The position numbers and the translations under genes are program-made. Under the pieces are notes generated by a model that saw nothing but the letters and a program-made list of their open reading frames with translations, made no database searches and was not told where the DNA came from. A stretch of 64,000 nt of DNA from assembly GCA_900545865.1 (NCBI GenBank), contig URAN01000008.1, positions 9,447-73,446 of the forward strand. Direction: 5' to 3'. This document shows, piece after piece, positions 52,942-61,461 of the stretch. The DNA comes from an uncultured Eubacteriales bacterium. GTDB taxonomy: Bacteria > Bacillota > Clostridia > Monoglobales > Monoglobaceae. Positions within the stretch are counted from its first letter, which is position 1, and every line of letters starts with the position of its first letter.

Positions 52942-54183
52942 ATGAAATGTATATTAATGCATAAAAATGTCCCTGTTGCCGATGTCGAGTTTGATGAAAT
53001 AACAGGAGCGTATACTAAAATATATGATGTAATAAATCCGCTTCATTTACCGGTAGGAGTACAAATGAGAAACGGAACTGCGGATAGGCGAGACCTTCAC
53101 GAATGGTGGTCGGCAAGATCAATTCCGTCAAGCCGAAGCGGATTGAAAGATGCGTTGGAGAAGCTTGATGTGGCATCTGCTGCGGAAATGCTCGGAAAAA
53201 GCTTTGGTCTGAACTTATCCGATCAATATTGGATTTTGCCTGAAACAATCAATGTGTGCTGGAATGATATAAATTTCTTTGAAAATGATTTTTCCGAGGA
53301 TATAGGAAACATATTAATCGGTATAGGCGAAAGTTCGGATAGAATAAACTATATGTCTCCGGATATTGCGTCGGACGGCTGGCTCAAGAAAAAATGGAGA
53401 ATTGCAGACGGCAAAAGAGTTTTGTATAAAGCCGGAAGCGGTTCATATTTGCAGGAACCGTATAACGAGGTTCTTGCAACCGCAATTATGAAAAGACTTG
53501 ATATACCATGTGCAGAATATACTCTGACACTGATAGGAGATAAACCGTTTTGTGCGTGCGGTGACTTCGTAACAACGCAAACCGAGCTTGTTACCGCACA
53601 TAATATTATTAAGTCGGAGAAGAAACCTAATAACAAATCCTTGTATGAACACTACATTGACTGCTGCAAAGAAAGAGGCATATCGGATATAAAGGATACG
53701 GTTAACAGAATGCTGACGCTTGATTATATTATTGTAAACGAGGACAGGCATCTGAATAACTTTGGACTTATACGAAATGCGGAGACCCTCGAATATATTT
53801 CTGCGGCGCCGGTTTATGACAGCGGAACATCAATGTGTTTTAATATTCCGACGCAAAATATCAAAGCAGGAGCAAGGGATATAGGTTCCAAACCGTTCAA
53901 GACAAATCATGCCGATCAGATAAGATTAGTAGATGATTTCAGCTGGCTTGACTTTGACAAACTCAAAGGAATAGATGAGGAGTTTGCCGGAATTTTAGAA
54001 AATGCACCTCAGATAGATGAGCAGAGGCGAGATGTACTTTGCAATACTCTTAATATGAGAATTGAAATGCTTAAAAATATTGTTGAGCATAGTGTGAAAT
54101 ACACAAATCTTAAGTCGATCGGCATGGAGGTTGAAGAAGACATAGCATATTCGGGAAGCGATGACGGTATGACATTACAGTAA
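52942..54183 (+). CDS. HipA-like serine/threonine kinase
   Basis: This 413-residue protein has the HipA kinase core: a GSYLQEPYNEVLATAIMKRL segment (near 171), catalytic loop VNEDRHLNNFG with Asp268, and metal-binding YDSGTS near 291. HipA kinases can phosphorylate glutamyl-tRNA synthetase and cause dormancy, usually with a HipB antitoxin. No HipB-like gene is adjacent, and the N-terminal region differs from classical HipA. ATG 52942 follows AAAGGAGG. It belongs to the mobile island; a toxin or a regulatory kinase role are both possible. Confidence 0.78.
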   Translation: MKCILMHKNVPVADVEFDEITGAYTKIYDVINPLHLPVGVQMRNGTADRRDLHEWWSARSIPSSRSGLKDALEKLDVASAAEMLGKSFGLNLSDQYWILPETINVCWNDINFFENDFSEDIGNILIGIGESSDRINYMSPDIASDGWLKKKWRIADGKRVLYKAGSGSYLQEPYNEVLATAIMKRLDIPCAEYTLTLIGDKPFCACGDFVTTQTELVTAHNIIKSEKKPNNKSLYEHYIDCCKERGISDIKDTVNRMLTLDYIIVNEDRHLNNFGLIRNAETLEYISAAPVYDSGTSMCFNIPTQNIKAGARDIGSKPFKTNHADQIRLVDDFSWLDFDKLKGIDEEFAGILENAPQIDEQRRDVLCNTLNMRIEMLKNIVEHSVKYTNLKSIGMEVEEDIAYSGSDDGMTLQ

Positions 54184-54294
54184 AATTGAATATGAAATTA
54201 TTACTAAGACAGGCGATTGAAAATATATCGTCTGTTTTTTTGCGAAAAAAATTAATGCCGCACAGATTTTTTGAGAAATGGGGATGTGGTTTTT

Positions 54295-54498
54295 TTGAAA
54301 ATTGAAAAAATTATCATAGGTTTTGACGCCGAAAAATTAAAAGCCGTCAAATTTTTTATGCCGAAAGACAGCCCATCTCTTGAAGAACAACTGACAGAAC
54401 AGATAGAAAAAATATATCAAAAGGTAGTGCCGCAGCCTGCACGGTTATACATTGAGGAGGTTATGAAGAATAATCCAAAACAAGGCAAAAAGGCATAA
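54295..54498 (+). CDS. Small protein, DUF6103-like
   Basis: This 67-residue protein (KIEKIIIGFDAEKLKAVKFFM start, then EQLTEQIEKIYQKVVP and ARLYIEEVM) resembles the small DUF6103 family found in clostridial mobile elements. TTG 54295 is preferred because GGGGATG sits about 13 bases before it; longer starts exist upstream. The protein is probably helical and soluble. It lies between the HipA-like kinase and another small element gene, consistent with an integrative-element cargo region. Confidence 0.5.
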   Translation: MKIEKIIIGFDAEKLKAVKFFMPKDSPSLEEQLTEQIEKIYQKVVPQPARLYIEEVMKNNPKQGKKA

Positions 54499-54705
54499 AA
54501 CAGAGCCTAAATATTTTTAAGCAGGATAAAGCTACGGTGCGTTTAACCACGCACCGAGCCTCAAACGCCGACCGGCAGAGCCGTTCGGGATGGTGCGGTT
54601 TTGAAAATTTGGTGCGGTTTTGGGTGCGGTTTTGCAGCAAGGCAGAATTGTAGGGCATATGTTCCGCACATCTCACAGGTGCGGTGGTTCTTGGAGGTGA
54701 TTATC

Positions 54706-55155
54706 TTGAAAAATAAAGAACATATTAGTGTCTGGGTGAAACATTCAAATCTAAAAGAAGCAGAAATGTGCATGAAGTCGCTGGAATGCAAAAGCAGAAG
54801 TGATTATATTGACGCTGCCATTGAATTCTATAATGGGTATCTGCATGACAAAAATAATGAAGCCTATGCAAACAAAACTATCATAAATATATTGCAGGGA
54901 ATGATGGACAGCTTTGAAAGGCGGATGGCTCGGCAGATGTTCAAACAGACGGTGGAGGTTGCGAAGGTGTTCTGGCTTGTGGTTCGTGGGTTGGGGCTCA
55001 ATCCGGAGGATGTGGATGACCTGCACAGCGATTGTGTGGAGGAGGTAAAAAGTATTGAGTGGCAAAGACTGCTCCCGGAGAACAAGGATTGGAATGAGGA
55101 TCTGGTGGAGTTGAGGGAGCAGGAGCAAGAGCAGAATTTTGAGATGATGCTATAG
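54706..55155 (+). CDS. Uncharacterised mobile-element protein with RHH-like N-terminus
   Basis: This 149-residue protein begins with ISVWVKHSNLKEAEMCMKSL and SRSDYIDAAIEFYNGYL, which resembles a ribbon-helix-helix DNA-binding region (about 5-55). An amphipathic helical part and a strongly acidic tail follow. TTG 54706 follows a strong GGAGGTGA (54693-54700); the longer frame upstream has no good start signal. It may bind DNA for element maintenance, but this is inference. Confidence 0.55.
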   Translation: MKNKEHISVWVKHSNLKEAEMCMKSLECKSRSDYIDAAIEFYNGYLHDKNNEAYANKTIINILQGMMDSFERRMARQMFKQTVEVAKVFWLVVRGLGLNPEDVDDLHSDCVEEVKSIEWQRLLPENKDWNEDLVELREQEQEQNFEMML

Positions 55156-55178
55156 TGTGCATAAAATTACCAAAATAT

Positions 55179-55222
55179 AATCGCACGAAAAGATTGACAA
55201 AATCGCACGAAATAGATATAAT
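55179..55222 (+). promoter_or_regulatory. Antitoxin promoter with 22-bp-spaced direct repeats
   Basis: TTGACA (55194-55199) and TATAAT (55217-55222) are 17 bases apart. AATCGCACGAAA occurs at 55179-55190 and again at 55201-55212, exactly two helical turns apart and flanking the -35 box. This is a likely operator for autoregulation. Confidence 0.65.
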
Positions 55223-55256
55223 ATAAGTGTGAATATATTGCGAGAGGAGAATGATT

Positions 55257-55388
55257 ATGTCCATTACAGCGACGGAATTAAAGCAAAATCTGGGCAAATA
55301 TTTGATGATATCGGCAACAGAAGATGTGTTCATAACAAAAAACGGGAAGGTGGTTGCAAAGCTGTCAAATCCGTATCAGGATATGTAA
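55257..55388 (+). CDS. Truncated Phd/YefM-type antitoxin
   Basis: This 43-residue protein (MSITATELKQNLGKYL, then DVFITKNGKVVAKLSNP) corresponds to the DNA-binding N-terminal half of Phd/YefM antitoxins. The C-terminal toxin-neutralising part is missing because of a TAA at 55386-55388. ATG 55257 follows GAGAGGAGA. No toxin gene is adjacent, so it is probably a remnant that may still bind its own operator repeats. Confidence 0.65.
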   Translation: MSITATELKQNLGKYLMISATEDVFITKNGKVVAKLSNPYQDM

Positions 55389-55454
55389 ATTGGTAATTTA
55401 TTAAGAAGCTTCAAATATTGTGTTGTAAAATAAAAGTATAAACGGAGGATAAGT

Positions 55455-57062
55455 ATGAGTGAGTTTAACAAAGTGGGAATTATGGTGGACTGCTCCAGAA
55501 ACGCAGTGCCTACAGTGGAAATATTGAAAAAATTTATCAATTTAATGAAGAATATGGGATATAATATGCTTATGCTCTATACCGAAGATACTTACGAAGT
55601 TGAGGGGCAACCGTATTTTGGATATATGAGAGGCAAATATTCACTAAATGAATTAAAGGAGATTGACGATTACTGCTATGAACGTGGAATTGAGTGTGTA
55701 CCTTGTATTCAGACACTTGCACATCTGAATGCTTTTGTCAGATGGTCGGAAGTACAGAAATATACTGATTGTAACGATATTTTATTGGTGGGAGATGACA
55801 GAACCTACAATCTGATTGATAATATGTTTGCATCTGTGTCAAAGGCTTTTCGTTCCAGAAATATTCATATAGGCATGGACGAGGCTTTTATGATAGGCAG
55901 AGGAAAATATCTTGACAAGAACGGCTATGTTCCGCTTTATAAAATTATGAAGAAACATTTGAACAAGGTTCAGGAAATTGCAAAAAAATACAATTATCAG
56001 CCTTTGATATGGAGCGATATGCTTAAACTATGCAACAATGGAGCGAGCTGTGCAGAAAATATTGAAATTATGGGACAAGAGGCGCGGGATGTTCTGCCTG
56101 AAAATGTTATACCTGTATATTGGGATTATTACCGGACTGATAAAAAGCACTACGACGATATGATAGAGGCACATGAGCGCATGGGAACATCAATATGGTT
56201 TGCGGGCGGACTGTGGAAATGGTCAGGCTTTGTGCCATTAAATGATTTTTCTATAAGAGCCAACATTGCTGCGCTGCAATCCTGCAAGGAACATAATGTG
56301 AAAAATGTTTTCTTTACCATGTGGGGGGATGACGGCGCGGAGGCATCGCTTTTTTCAATTTTGCCATCTATGTTTTATACCTCGCAGCTTATAAAAGGGA
56401 TAGATGATGAGCGTATGATTAAAGAAAATTTCAAAGAATTTATAGGGATAGAGTTTGATGATTATATGGAGATAGATATACCGGCATTTGGAATGAAGGT
56501 CGAAAATGAAGACAGAATTGTTAGCCCGACAAAATATATGTTGTATAATGACTATTTCTGTGGATTGTACGACGCAACAACTGATGTGGGTAGAAATAAG
56601 ATATACGCAAAAGCAAGTGAAAAGCTTGCACAGTTAGAAAAATCTGAGAACTATGGGTATATTTTTGAAACTATAAGGACACTTTGTGATATTCTGGCGC
56701 TAAAGAATGATATTGGTATCCGAACGAGAAAGGCATATCGTGCAAAAGATATGAATGAGATTCAAATATTGGTTAGTGATTACAATACACTTATAGAGAG
56801 AATAGAAGTGTTTTATAAAGCATTTCGAAAACAGTGGTTTGCGGAGAATAAGCCGTTTGGTTTTGAAATACAAGACATGCGCTTGGGCGGCTTGATGCAG
56901 AGGACAAAGAACTGCATGGAGAGATTACAATCATTTGCGGAAGGAACACTTTCGCAAATTCCAGAGCTTGATGAAGATATTCTTGATCCCGAATGCAGTA
57001 GTGGTGGTATACGCGAACTAGGGCTGAATAGCTGGGAAAAATCTTTTGTAAGTGTAGTGTAG
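55455..57062 (+). CDS. Beta-N-acetylhexosaminidase, GH20 (GcnA-like)
   Basis: This 535-residue GH20 barrel hydrolyses terminal N-acetyl-hexosamines. The GYNMLMLYTEDTYE segment near 36, the CIQTLAHL strand near 95 and the catalytic pair Asp142-Glu143 (HIGMDEA) match streptococcal GcnA-type enzymes. There is no signal peptide, so it is expected to be cytoplasmic and to act on imported sugars. ATG 55455 follows CGGAGGA. No transporter or nag genes accompany it; it is an isolated metabolic gene inside a mobile and defence island. Confidence 0.85.
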   Translation: MSEFNKVGIMVDCSRNAVPTVEILKKFINLMKNMGYNMLMLYTEDTYEVEGQPYFGYMRGKYSLNELKEIDDYCYERGIECVPCIQTLAHLNAFVRWSEVQKYTDCNDILLVGDDRTYNLIDNMFASVSKAFRSRNIHIGMDEAFMIGRGKYLDKNGYVPLYKIMKKHLNKVQEIAKKYNYQPLIWSDMLKLCNNGASCAENIEIMGQEARDVLPENVIPVYWDYYRTDKKHYDDMIEAHERMGTSIWFAGGLWKWSGFVPLNDFSIRANIAALQSCKEHNVKNVFFTMWGDDGAEASLFSILPSMFYTSQLIKGIDDERMIKENFKEFIGIEFDDYMEIDIPAFGMKVENEDRIVSPTKYMLYNDYFCGLYDATTDVGRNKIYAKASEKLAQLEKSENYGYIFETIRTLCDILALKNDIGIRTRKAYRAKDMNEIQILVSDYNTLIERIEVFYKAFRKQWFAENKPFGFEIQDMRLGGLMQRTKNCMERLQSFAEGTLSQIPELDEDILDPECSSGGIRELGLNSWEKSFVSVV

Positions 57063-57251
57063 CAATTTATGATGTGAGAAAGATTTAGGACACATAGTAG
57101 AGAAAGAAATTATTTAAGGAAATGGAGCGAATATCGAGTATCATCAGCACAAGAATAATGTCGGTAGCTGTGATGTTAGCCTTTCTTTTTGGGGAAGACA
57201 GACTACATTGTAGTTAGAATACAAAAAAGTAAGGCATAGCACAAGCTGAAT

Positions 57252-57285
57252 AAAGCGTCACGGTTTCGGCCGCGGCGCTTTTTTG
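57252..57285 (+). terminator. Terminator downstream of the GH20 gene
   Basis: An AAAGCG...CGCTTTTTT hairpin with a GC-rich inner stem. Confidence 0.65.
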
Positions 57286-57365
57286 CGTTCCATCGCAGAA
57301 AGGCTTATGTTATGGGGAGTATCATTTATCACTACAGAATTAGACAAAATAACAACAATTTTATG

Positions 57366-57410
57366 AATGACCGCAGGGCGGCCGCAAAGCGGCTCCTTGC
57401 GGTCATTTTT
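57366..57410. terminator. GC-rich hairpin before the sigma-like gene
   Basis: AATGACCGCAGG pairs with CCTTGCGGTCATT (57395-57407), with an internal GCCGC/GCGGC stem and trailing T residues. With the IR at 57461 it fills the gap between GH20 and the sigma-like gene. Confidence 0.7.
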
Positions 57411-57460
57411 CAGTTGCAGAGAAAATGGCGGTGTTACATTGCAAAATACCCATAATTTCT

Positions 57461-57489
57461 GCTTCAAATTTTAACCCCAAATTTGAAGC
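57461..57489 (+). promoter_or_regulatory. 11-bp inverted repeat touching the sigma-like gene's RBS
   Basis: GCTTCAAATTT (57461-57471) and AAATTTGAAGC (57479-57489) are perfectly complementary with a 7-base spacer, and the right arm abuts the GGAGG of the next gene. It could be an operator or an RNA hairpin limiting translation. Confidence 0.55.
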
Positions 57490-57502
57490 GGAGGTTAGAA
57501 AA

Positions 57503-57934
57503 ATGAAGAAAATTATGTTAAATAACGAATATTATTGGTATAAGAAAGATGAGTACATAGAAGTGTCTGATGAAGTTGCAGCGGTTTTTGAAGATGCGTT
57601 TAATGCAGAGGAAAATTATAGAGTTAAGGCAATACAGCACAGAGCAATATATTCTCTTGATGCAGGAGATGGAATTGAAAAGGATATTCTTTTTGTGGCA
57701 ATGACACCGATAGAATTGTATGAAAGGAAACTTTCAATGCAGGAATTGTATAGCGCTTTGCGAGAATTGCCTGAAATTCAGTTTAAAAGAGTTATCGCCT
57801 ATTATTTTCATAATATGACAATGGCAGAAATTGCAGACGTAGAGGGCGTTTCAATAAACGTCGTGAGCAAAACAATTGATAGAGCGTTAAAAAATCTTGA
57901 AAAAATTTTAAAAAAGGGGTTGAAAAATTGTTGA
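57503..57934 (+). CDS. Sigma-70 region 4-like protein
   Basis: This 143-residue protein ends in a sigma region 4-type helix-turn-helix (about 85-140: ALRELPEIQFKRVIAYYFHNMTMAEIADVEGVSINVVSKTI). The N-terminal half lacks a recognisable region 2. Proteins like this accompany serine recombinases in clostridial elements, where they may regulate excision genes. ATG 57503 follows GGAGG. Downstream is a structured leader, a 53-residue protein and a recombinase, which together look like one module. Confidence 0.7.
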   Translation: MKKIMLNNEYYWYKKDEYIEVSDEVAAVFEDAFNAEENYRVKAIQHRAIYSLDAGDGIEKDILFVAMTPIELYERKLSMQELYSALRELPEIQFKRVIAYYFHNMTMAEIADVEGVSINVVSKTIDRALKNLEKILKKGLKNC

Positions 57935-57949
57935 TTTTCTTACAGGTAT

Positions 57950-58255
57950 ATGGAAGGACATATTTTGATCTGTCCTCATTGTTCTTTGACAACTGAATAC
58001 CCAACAGCGAATACATTAGCAGCAACCGGAGCTGTACTGCCAATGCGCGAAGAATGCCTGTGAGGGACAAGCCTCATCAAACGGATCGCAAACAAGGTAC
58101 GAGCGTGTATCCATTGACAGCAAAACAGAGTTAGCCGTCTGCGAGCCACGATGGTTGCTGCCTATAATGATACTCCCGCATAGTCGAGGTTAAGTCCCGG
58201 AGTGCGGCCCGGTCGGATGGCGGGCGGAGCGGAAAGTTGCTTCGTCCGCCGTCTG
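57950..58255 (+). ncRNA. Structured leader-like region before the recombinase module
   Basis: About 300 GC-richer bases without a gene separate the sigma-like gene from the next small gene. The 3' part folds into a 17-bp hairpin (58214-58230 with 58239-58255, a few G-U pairs). The 5' part contains CTTTGACAACTGAATA, and several short complementary segments are visible. The composition differs sharply from the AT-rich flanks. I cannot assign it to a known RNA family. Confidence 0.35.
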
Positions 58256-58277
58256 AATTTGAAAGGGGGACAGTATT

Positions 58278-58439
58278 ATGACTGAAAATCAGATAAAATC
58301 TGTTATGTCATATTTATATTTGAAAATGAAACTTGGTAAAATCGCAGAAGAAAAGAGCATAACAAATGAGCAGATGACTCAAATAGAGGAAGATTTGAAA
58401 TTGAAACTTGAAATACCGCAGAATTTATGTTGGATTTGA
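58278..58439 (+). CDS. Small recombinase-associated protein
   Basis: This 53-residue protein reads SVMSYLYLKMKLGKIAEEKSI, then TNEQMTQIEEDLKLKL. It is a helical, SHOCT-like short protein of the kind often found immediately before large serine recombinases in Firmicutes. ATG 58278 follows AGGGGGA. It precedes the broken recombinase at 58537 and is probably a minor regulatory or structural partner; no activity is predictable. Confidence 0.55.
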   Translation: MTENQIKSVMSYLYLKMKLGKIAEEKSITNEQMTQIEEDLKLKLEIPQNLCWI

Positions 58440-58536
58440 TGCAATTCCAATGAAAATTTTGTTGGTATGTGTGAATGGATAAATAGAAACTATTGTGGTA
58501 TTGTGTCTGTGAAAATCAAGGAAAGGAGTGAGCAGA

Positions 58537-59956
58537 GTGGCAGAAGTAATTGTAATTGATCCTACAAAAACGTTTGAGCCGGAGCAATGCAAAATTCGAG
58601 TTGCCGCCTATGTGAGAGTCAGCAGTGACTCGGAAGATCAGGAAAATTCGTTTATTCATCAGTACGATTATTACAATGCCCTCATATCTGGAAATCCCGA
58701 ATGGAGTTATGTAGACATCTATGCGGATAACGGAATATCCGGTACTGAAATGACGCGCAGAGATGAGTTTAACAGAATGTATAACGACTGCCTTGATGGA
58801 AAAATAGACTGCATTATTACAAAGTCTATTTCCAGATTTGCCCGAAATACCTATGATTGCATCGACATAATCAGAAAACTGAAGACTCTCGGCGTGGATG
58901 TTATATTCGAGAGAGAAAACATTAACACAAAAAATATGAACAGCGAGGTAGAGCTTGCGGCGCTCAGTTCAATGGCGCAGGAGGAATCCTTATCGCTGTC
59001 AAAAAATGTGCGTATGGGTATAAAGCATAGGATGATGAACGGGACATTCAAACAAAGTTGTATTCCATACAGATATATAGTTGAAAATGATGTATGGAAA
59101 ATCAATGAGGAGCAGGCAAAAGTGGTCAGAGCAATATTTCAGGCGTATATCAACGGAAAGAGCCTTGCCAAAATTGCCGATGTACCTTGTAAAAAACCAT
59201 CATATACCGATTATAAACCCAATTGTGTTCGATAAGGTACAGGTGGAAATTGCAAGAAGAAGCAGCCTGAAATCCACAGCGGATAAAAATGCGACCGAGC
59301 AATCCAAATTCAGCAGTAAATATGCCTTGACAGGGCTTGTGGTATGCGGAAACTGCGGAAGTAAATACCGCAGGACAACTTGGGCGAGAAACGGCAAAAC
59401 AAAGGTTGTATGGAGATGTATAAACAGGCTTGACCACGGAACCAAATACTGCAAGGACTCATTCAGCATAGAGGAAGAAAGACTGCATGCCGGTGTGCTT
59501 AAAGCAATGAACTCAATGCTTGACAATACTGAAAAAATCAAAGCCTTAATGAAAGGCAGTATAGCGGAATTGCTGTCGGCGCCAAACACGGTAATGCAGA
59601 TACACGGACTTGAAAGCAGCATTAAAGCAAAGAATAACGAAATCGTTGAAATAATACGGCTCGGAGTCGAGAATAGGGAAACACGGGAAAGCATCGATGA
59701 AAAATGCCGTCAGAAACATGATGAAGTAAGCAAGCTCCAAGCAAAACTGAATGCTGTAACGGCAAAAAGTCAGATAGAAAACACTCAGACAAGCCAACTG
59801 AGGGCTATATATGACACAATAGATAAACTCCCCGGCAAATTCGTAACCTTCGATGACAGCGTGGTCAAATCAATGGTAACACGAGTGAAGATTATATCCA
59901 AAGAAAAAATAGAGGTTACACTGTTCGACGCAGTTACGCTCACAGTGAATATATAA
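58537..59956 (+). pseudogene. Large serine recombinase with internal deletion and frameshift
   Basis: The N-terminal frame from GTG 58537 (AAAGGAG upstream) encodes a resolvase domain with Ser29 (YVRVSS), the SISRFARN segment and the start of the recombinase domain, and stops at 59235. A second frame continues from about 59190 to 59956 with VKNHHIPIINPIVFDKVQ, the zinc ribbon (CGNCG) and the coiled-coil tail. Compared with the intact recombinase at 47870, some 60 codons between the LAKIAD and VKNHH segments are missing at the join. The enzyme should be inactive as a full-length integrase. Confidence 0.8.
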
Positions 59957-59967
59957 GGGAGACAGAA

Positions 59968-60081
59968 ATGTATTACAAATTCAGCGACAGCAAAGGGAAT
60001 ATACGTTGGTATAAACTTAAAAACAGAGATGAAGCATATCGTTTCGCTTATGTACACGGATTATGCTTCCCGGGCAGATGA
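59968..60081 (+). CDS. Small uncharacterised protein
   Basis: This 37-residue protein (MYYKFSDSKGNIRWYKLKNR start) is preceded by AAGGGAGA and ends with a TGA that overlaps the ATG of the next small gene. The overlap suggests translational coupling and a common role. It follows the recombinase remnant directly. Nothing about the function is evident. Confidence 0.4.
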   Translation: MYYKFSDSKGNIRWYKLKNRDEAYRFAYVHGLCFPGR

Positions 60082-60293
60082 TCGATATGTCTTGTTACGA
60101 ATTAGTTGTGATTTATGATAAAGAATACGGTGAGGTTATAGCCTTTGAAAGCGACAGATTTATGAATGATTCAAACGACATTGTAAATGAGGCAATAAAT
60201 CTTAAACTGTTCGATGAAAAATACCGTGATAAGGTACGGTGGGCGCAGTGCGTGTCCGAGTACGAATTTGAATATATAAAAAAGTGGGGATAA
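60078..60293 (+). CDS. Small acidic uncharacterised protein
   Basis: This 71-residue protein contains YELVVIYDKEYGEVIAFESD and a C-terminal EYEFEYIKKWG. ATG 60078 overlaps the preceding stop (ATGA-type coupling); an in-frame ATG at 60063 and another at 60087 are alternatives. It is acidic with no membrane segment. The family is unknown. Confidence 0.4.
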   Translation: MIDMSCYELVVIYDKEYGEVIAFESDRFMNDSNDIVNEAINLKLFDEKYRDKVRWAQCVSEYEFEYIKKWG

Positions 60294-60301
60294 GCCAAAA
60301 A

Positions 60302-60406
60302 ATGAAAGCGGCTGTATACATAAGAGTCGGTAAAAAAGAGCAGTTAAACTATGCCCCGGCAAATAATAGACCGACACTCAAACAGAAAGACAACAAGAAA
60401 AAATAA
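60302..60406 (+). CDS. Short resolvase N-terminus-like peptide
   Basis: This 34-residue frame starts MKAAVYIRVGKKEQL, resembling the first strand of serine resolvases (YIRVS-x-x-EQ) but with Gly where the catalytic Ser belongs. The rest is basic. It is either a remnant or a small element protein. A terminator (60414-60442) follows. Confidence 0.35.
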   Translation: MKAAVYIRVGKKEQLNYAPANNRPTLKQKDNKKK

Positions 60407-60413
60407 AGATTAA

Positions 60414-60442
60414 AAGCAGTTCCTTGCACGGAGCTGTTTTTT
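60414..60442 (+). terminator. Terminator after the recombinase module
   Basis: CAGTTCC (60417-60423) pairs with GGAGCTG (60430-60436), followed by TTTTTT. Confidence 0.65.
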
Positions 60443-60465
60443 GTTTGCGGAAAGGAGAAAAAAGT

Positions 60466-61239
60466 ATGACTACCCGTGATATATTGAAAGCAGAGTCTTT
60501 GGCTGAATTACTGAACGCAATAGACGACTTCTGCAAGGAAGCAATTGTAAGGGATAACGATGATGTGTGTATGGAACTGAAAGAAAGGCTTGATTGTGCA
60601 GACGGAAATGATTATTTTATAATTCTTTCGTCATATATGGCTGCGGCAGATAACGGCAATGAGGTTGTAGATGCCATGTGCGAGTTTGCGGCGAATTGCA
60701 GGACTTTTGAGGAGCCGGACGACAGTACAGCCGAACAGATGACCAAAGAGAAATTTGAGGCGGTTTTGGACGAATGTGAGACAAAATGTGCGGTGGTAAG
60801 CTGCATAGAAACGGAATGCAGCATAAATATCGCTGAAATCCCGATGCAGCAGAAAAAGATAGGGAACACGCTTGTTAAAAAGAATAATGCTTTTAATATT
60901 CTATTACCTAAACTGTGTGTTCACGAGGACAGGGAAATATATATTTCAAATCTGATAGGCACTATGCTTTATGAGGTTATAAACGTGAAACTTTCGCCTC
61001 AATATATTTTGCAGGAGATACATAGATATATTCCGGAAAGCAGAGAATATAACAAAAGCGCCAAAGAACTATTCTGCATGTATTTCAAACGAGTGCTGAG
61101 ATACAAAAGCCGAAAACCGGGTATTTATACGCATTTTGATGAGCATATGCAGAATGTTGTTGTGATGGAATTCTATAAGCGAGTTATACAGGCATATATT
61201 AACTATGAAAATTGTGGTGATATGCCAGCAACGCATTAG
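60466..61239 (+). CDS. Uncharacterised mobile-element protein
   Basis: This 257-residue protein is not recognised. The N-terminal half is acidic and Cys-containing (DDFCKEAIV, CMELKERLDC, CEFAANC). The C-terminal half is more basic and helical (YILQEIHRYIPESREYNKSAKELFCMYFKRVLRYKS). No membrane segment or catalytic motif is evident. ATG 60466 follows GAAAGGAG; the in-frame extension upstream overlaps the terminator. It belongs to the cargo between the recombinase and Abi modules. Confidence 0.5.
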   Translation: MTTRDILKAESLAELLNAIDDFCKEAIVRDNDDVCMELKERLDCADGNDYFIILSSYMAAADNGNEVVDAMCEFAANCRTFEEPDDSTAEQMTKEKFEAVLDECETKCAVVSCIETECSINIAEIPMQQKKIGNTLVKKNNAFNILLPKLCVHEDREIYISNLIGTMLYEVINVKLSPQYILQEIHRYIPESREYNKSAKELFCMYFKRVLRYKSRKPGIYTHFDEHMQNVVVMEFYKRVIQAYINYENCGDMPATH

Positions 61240-61356
61240 ACAATGTCATTTTCTGAAATTGTAGACATAATAATTATTTAGTAGAATATAAAAGTATGTG
61301 AGGGAATAAAATTTGCCTGTTTGATTAAAAAATTAATGCTAATTTCGTGAAAAGTA

Positions 61357-61385
61357 TTGACATTTCCATTAAAAATGAGTATAAT
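61357..61385 (+). promoter_or_regulatory. Promoter of the Abi locus
   Basis: TTGACA (61357-61362) and TATAAT (61380-61385) with a 17-base spacer, a consensus promoter; the start is expected near 61391, just before the RNA hairpin. Confidence 0.75.
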
Positions 61386-61390
61386 AACAT

Positions 61391-61440
61391 TAACAGAACC
61401 CGACACGCCTCTCAACGATGCGGACCACGTCGGGTCATTT
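61391..61440 (+). ncRNA. Abi-associated hairpin RNA element
   Basis: ACCCGAC (61398-61404) pairs with GTCGGGT (61429-61435), and the 24-base loop contains GCCTCTCAACGATGCGG. The hairpin lies at the very start of the transcript, 26 bases before the Abi start. A decayed copy with the same loop core occurs at 52238-52286, showing the loop sequence is a conserved entity. It may be an antitoxin-like or guide RNA for the Abi protein; this is inference. Confidence 0.5.
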
Positions 61441-61461
61441 AATTTATACGGAAGTGAAAAG

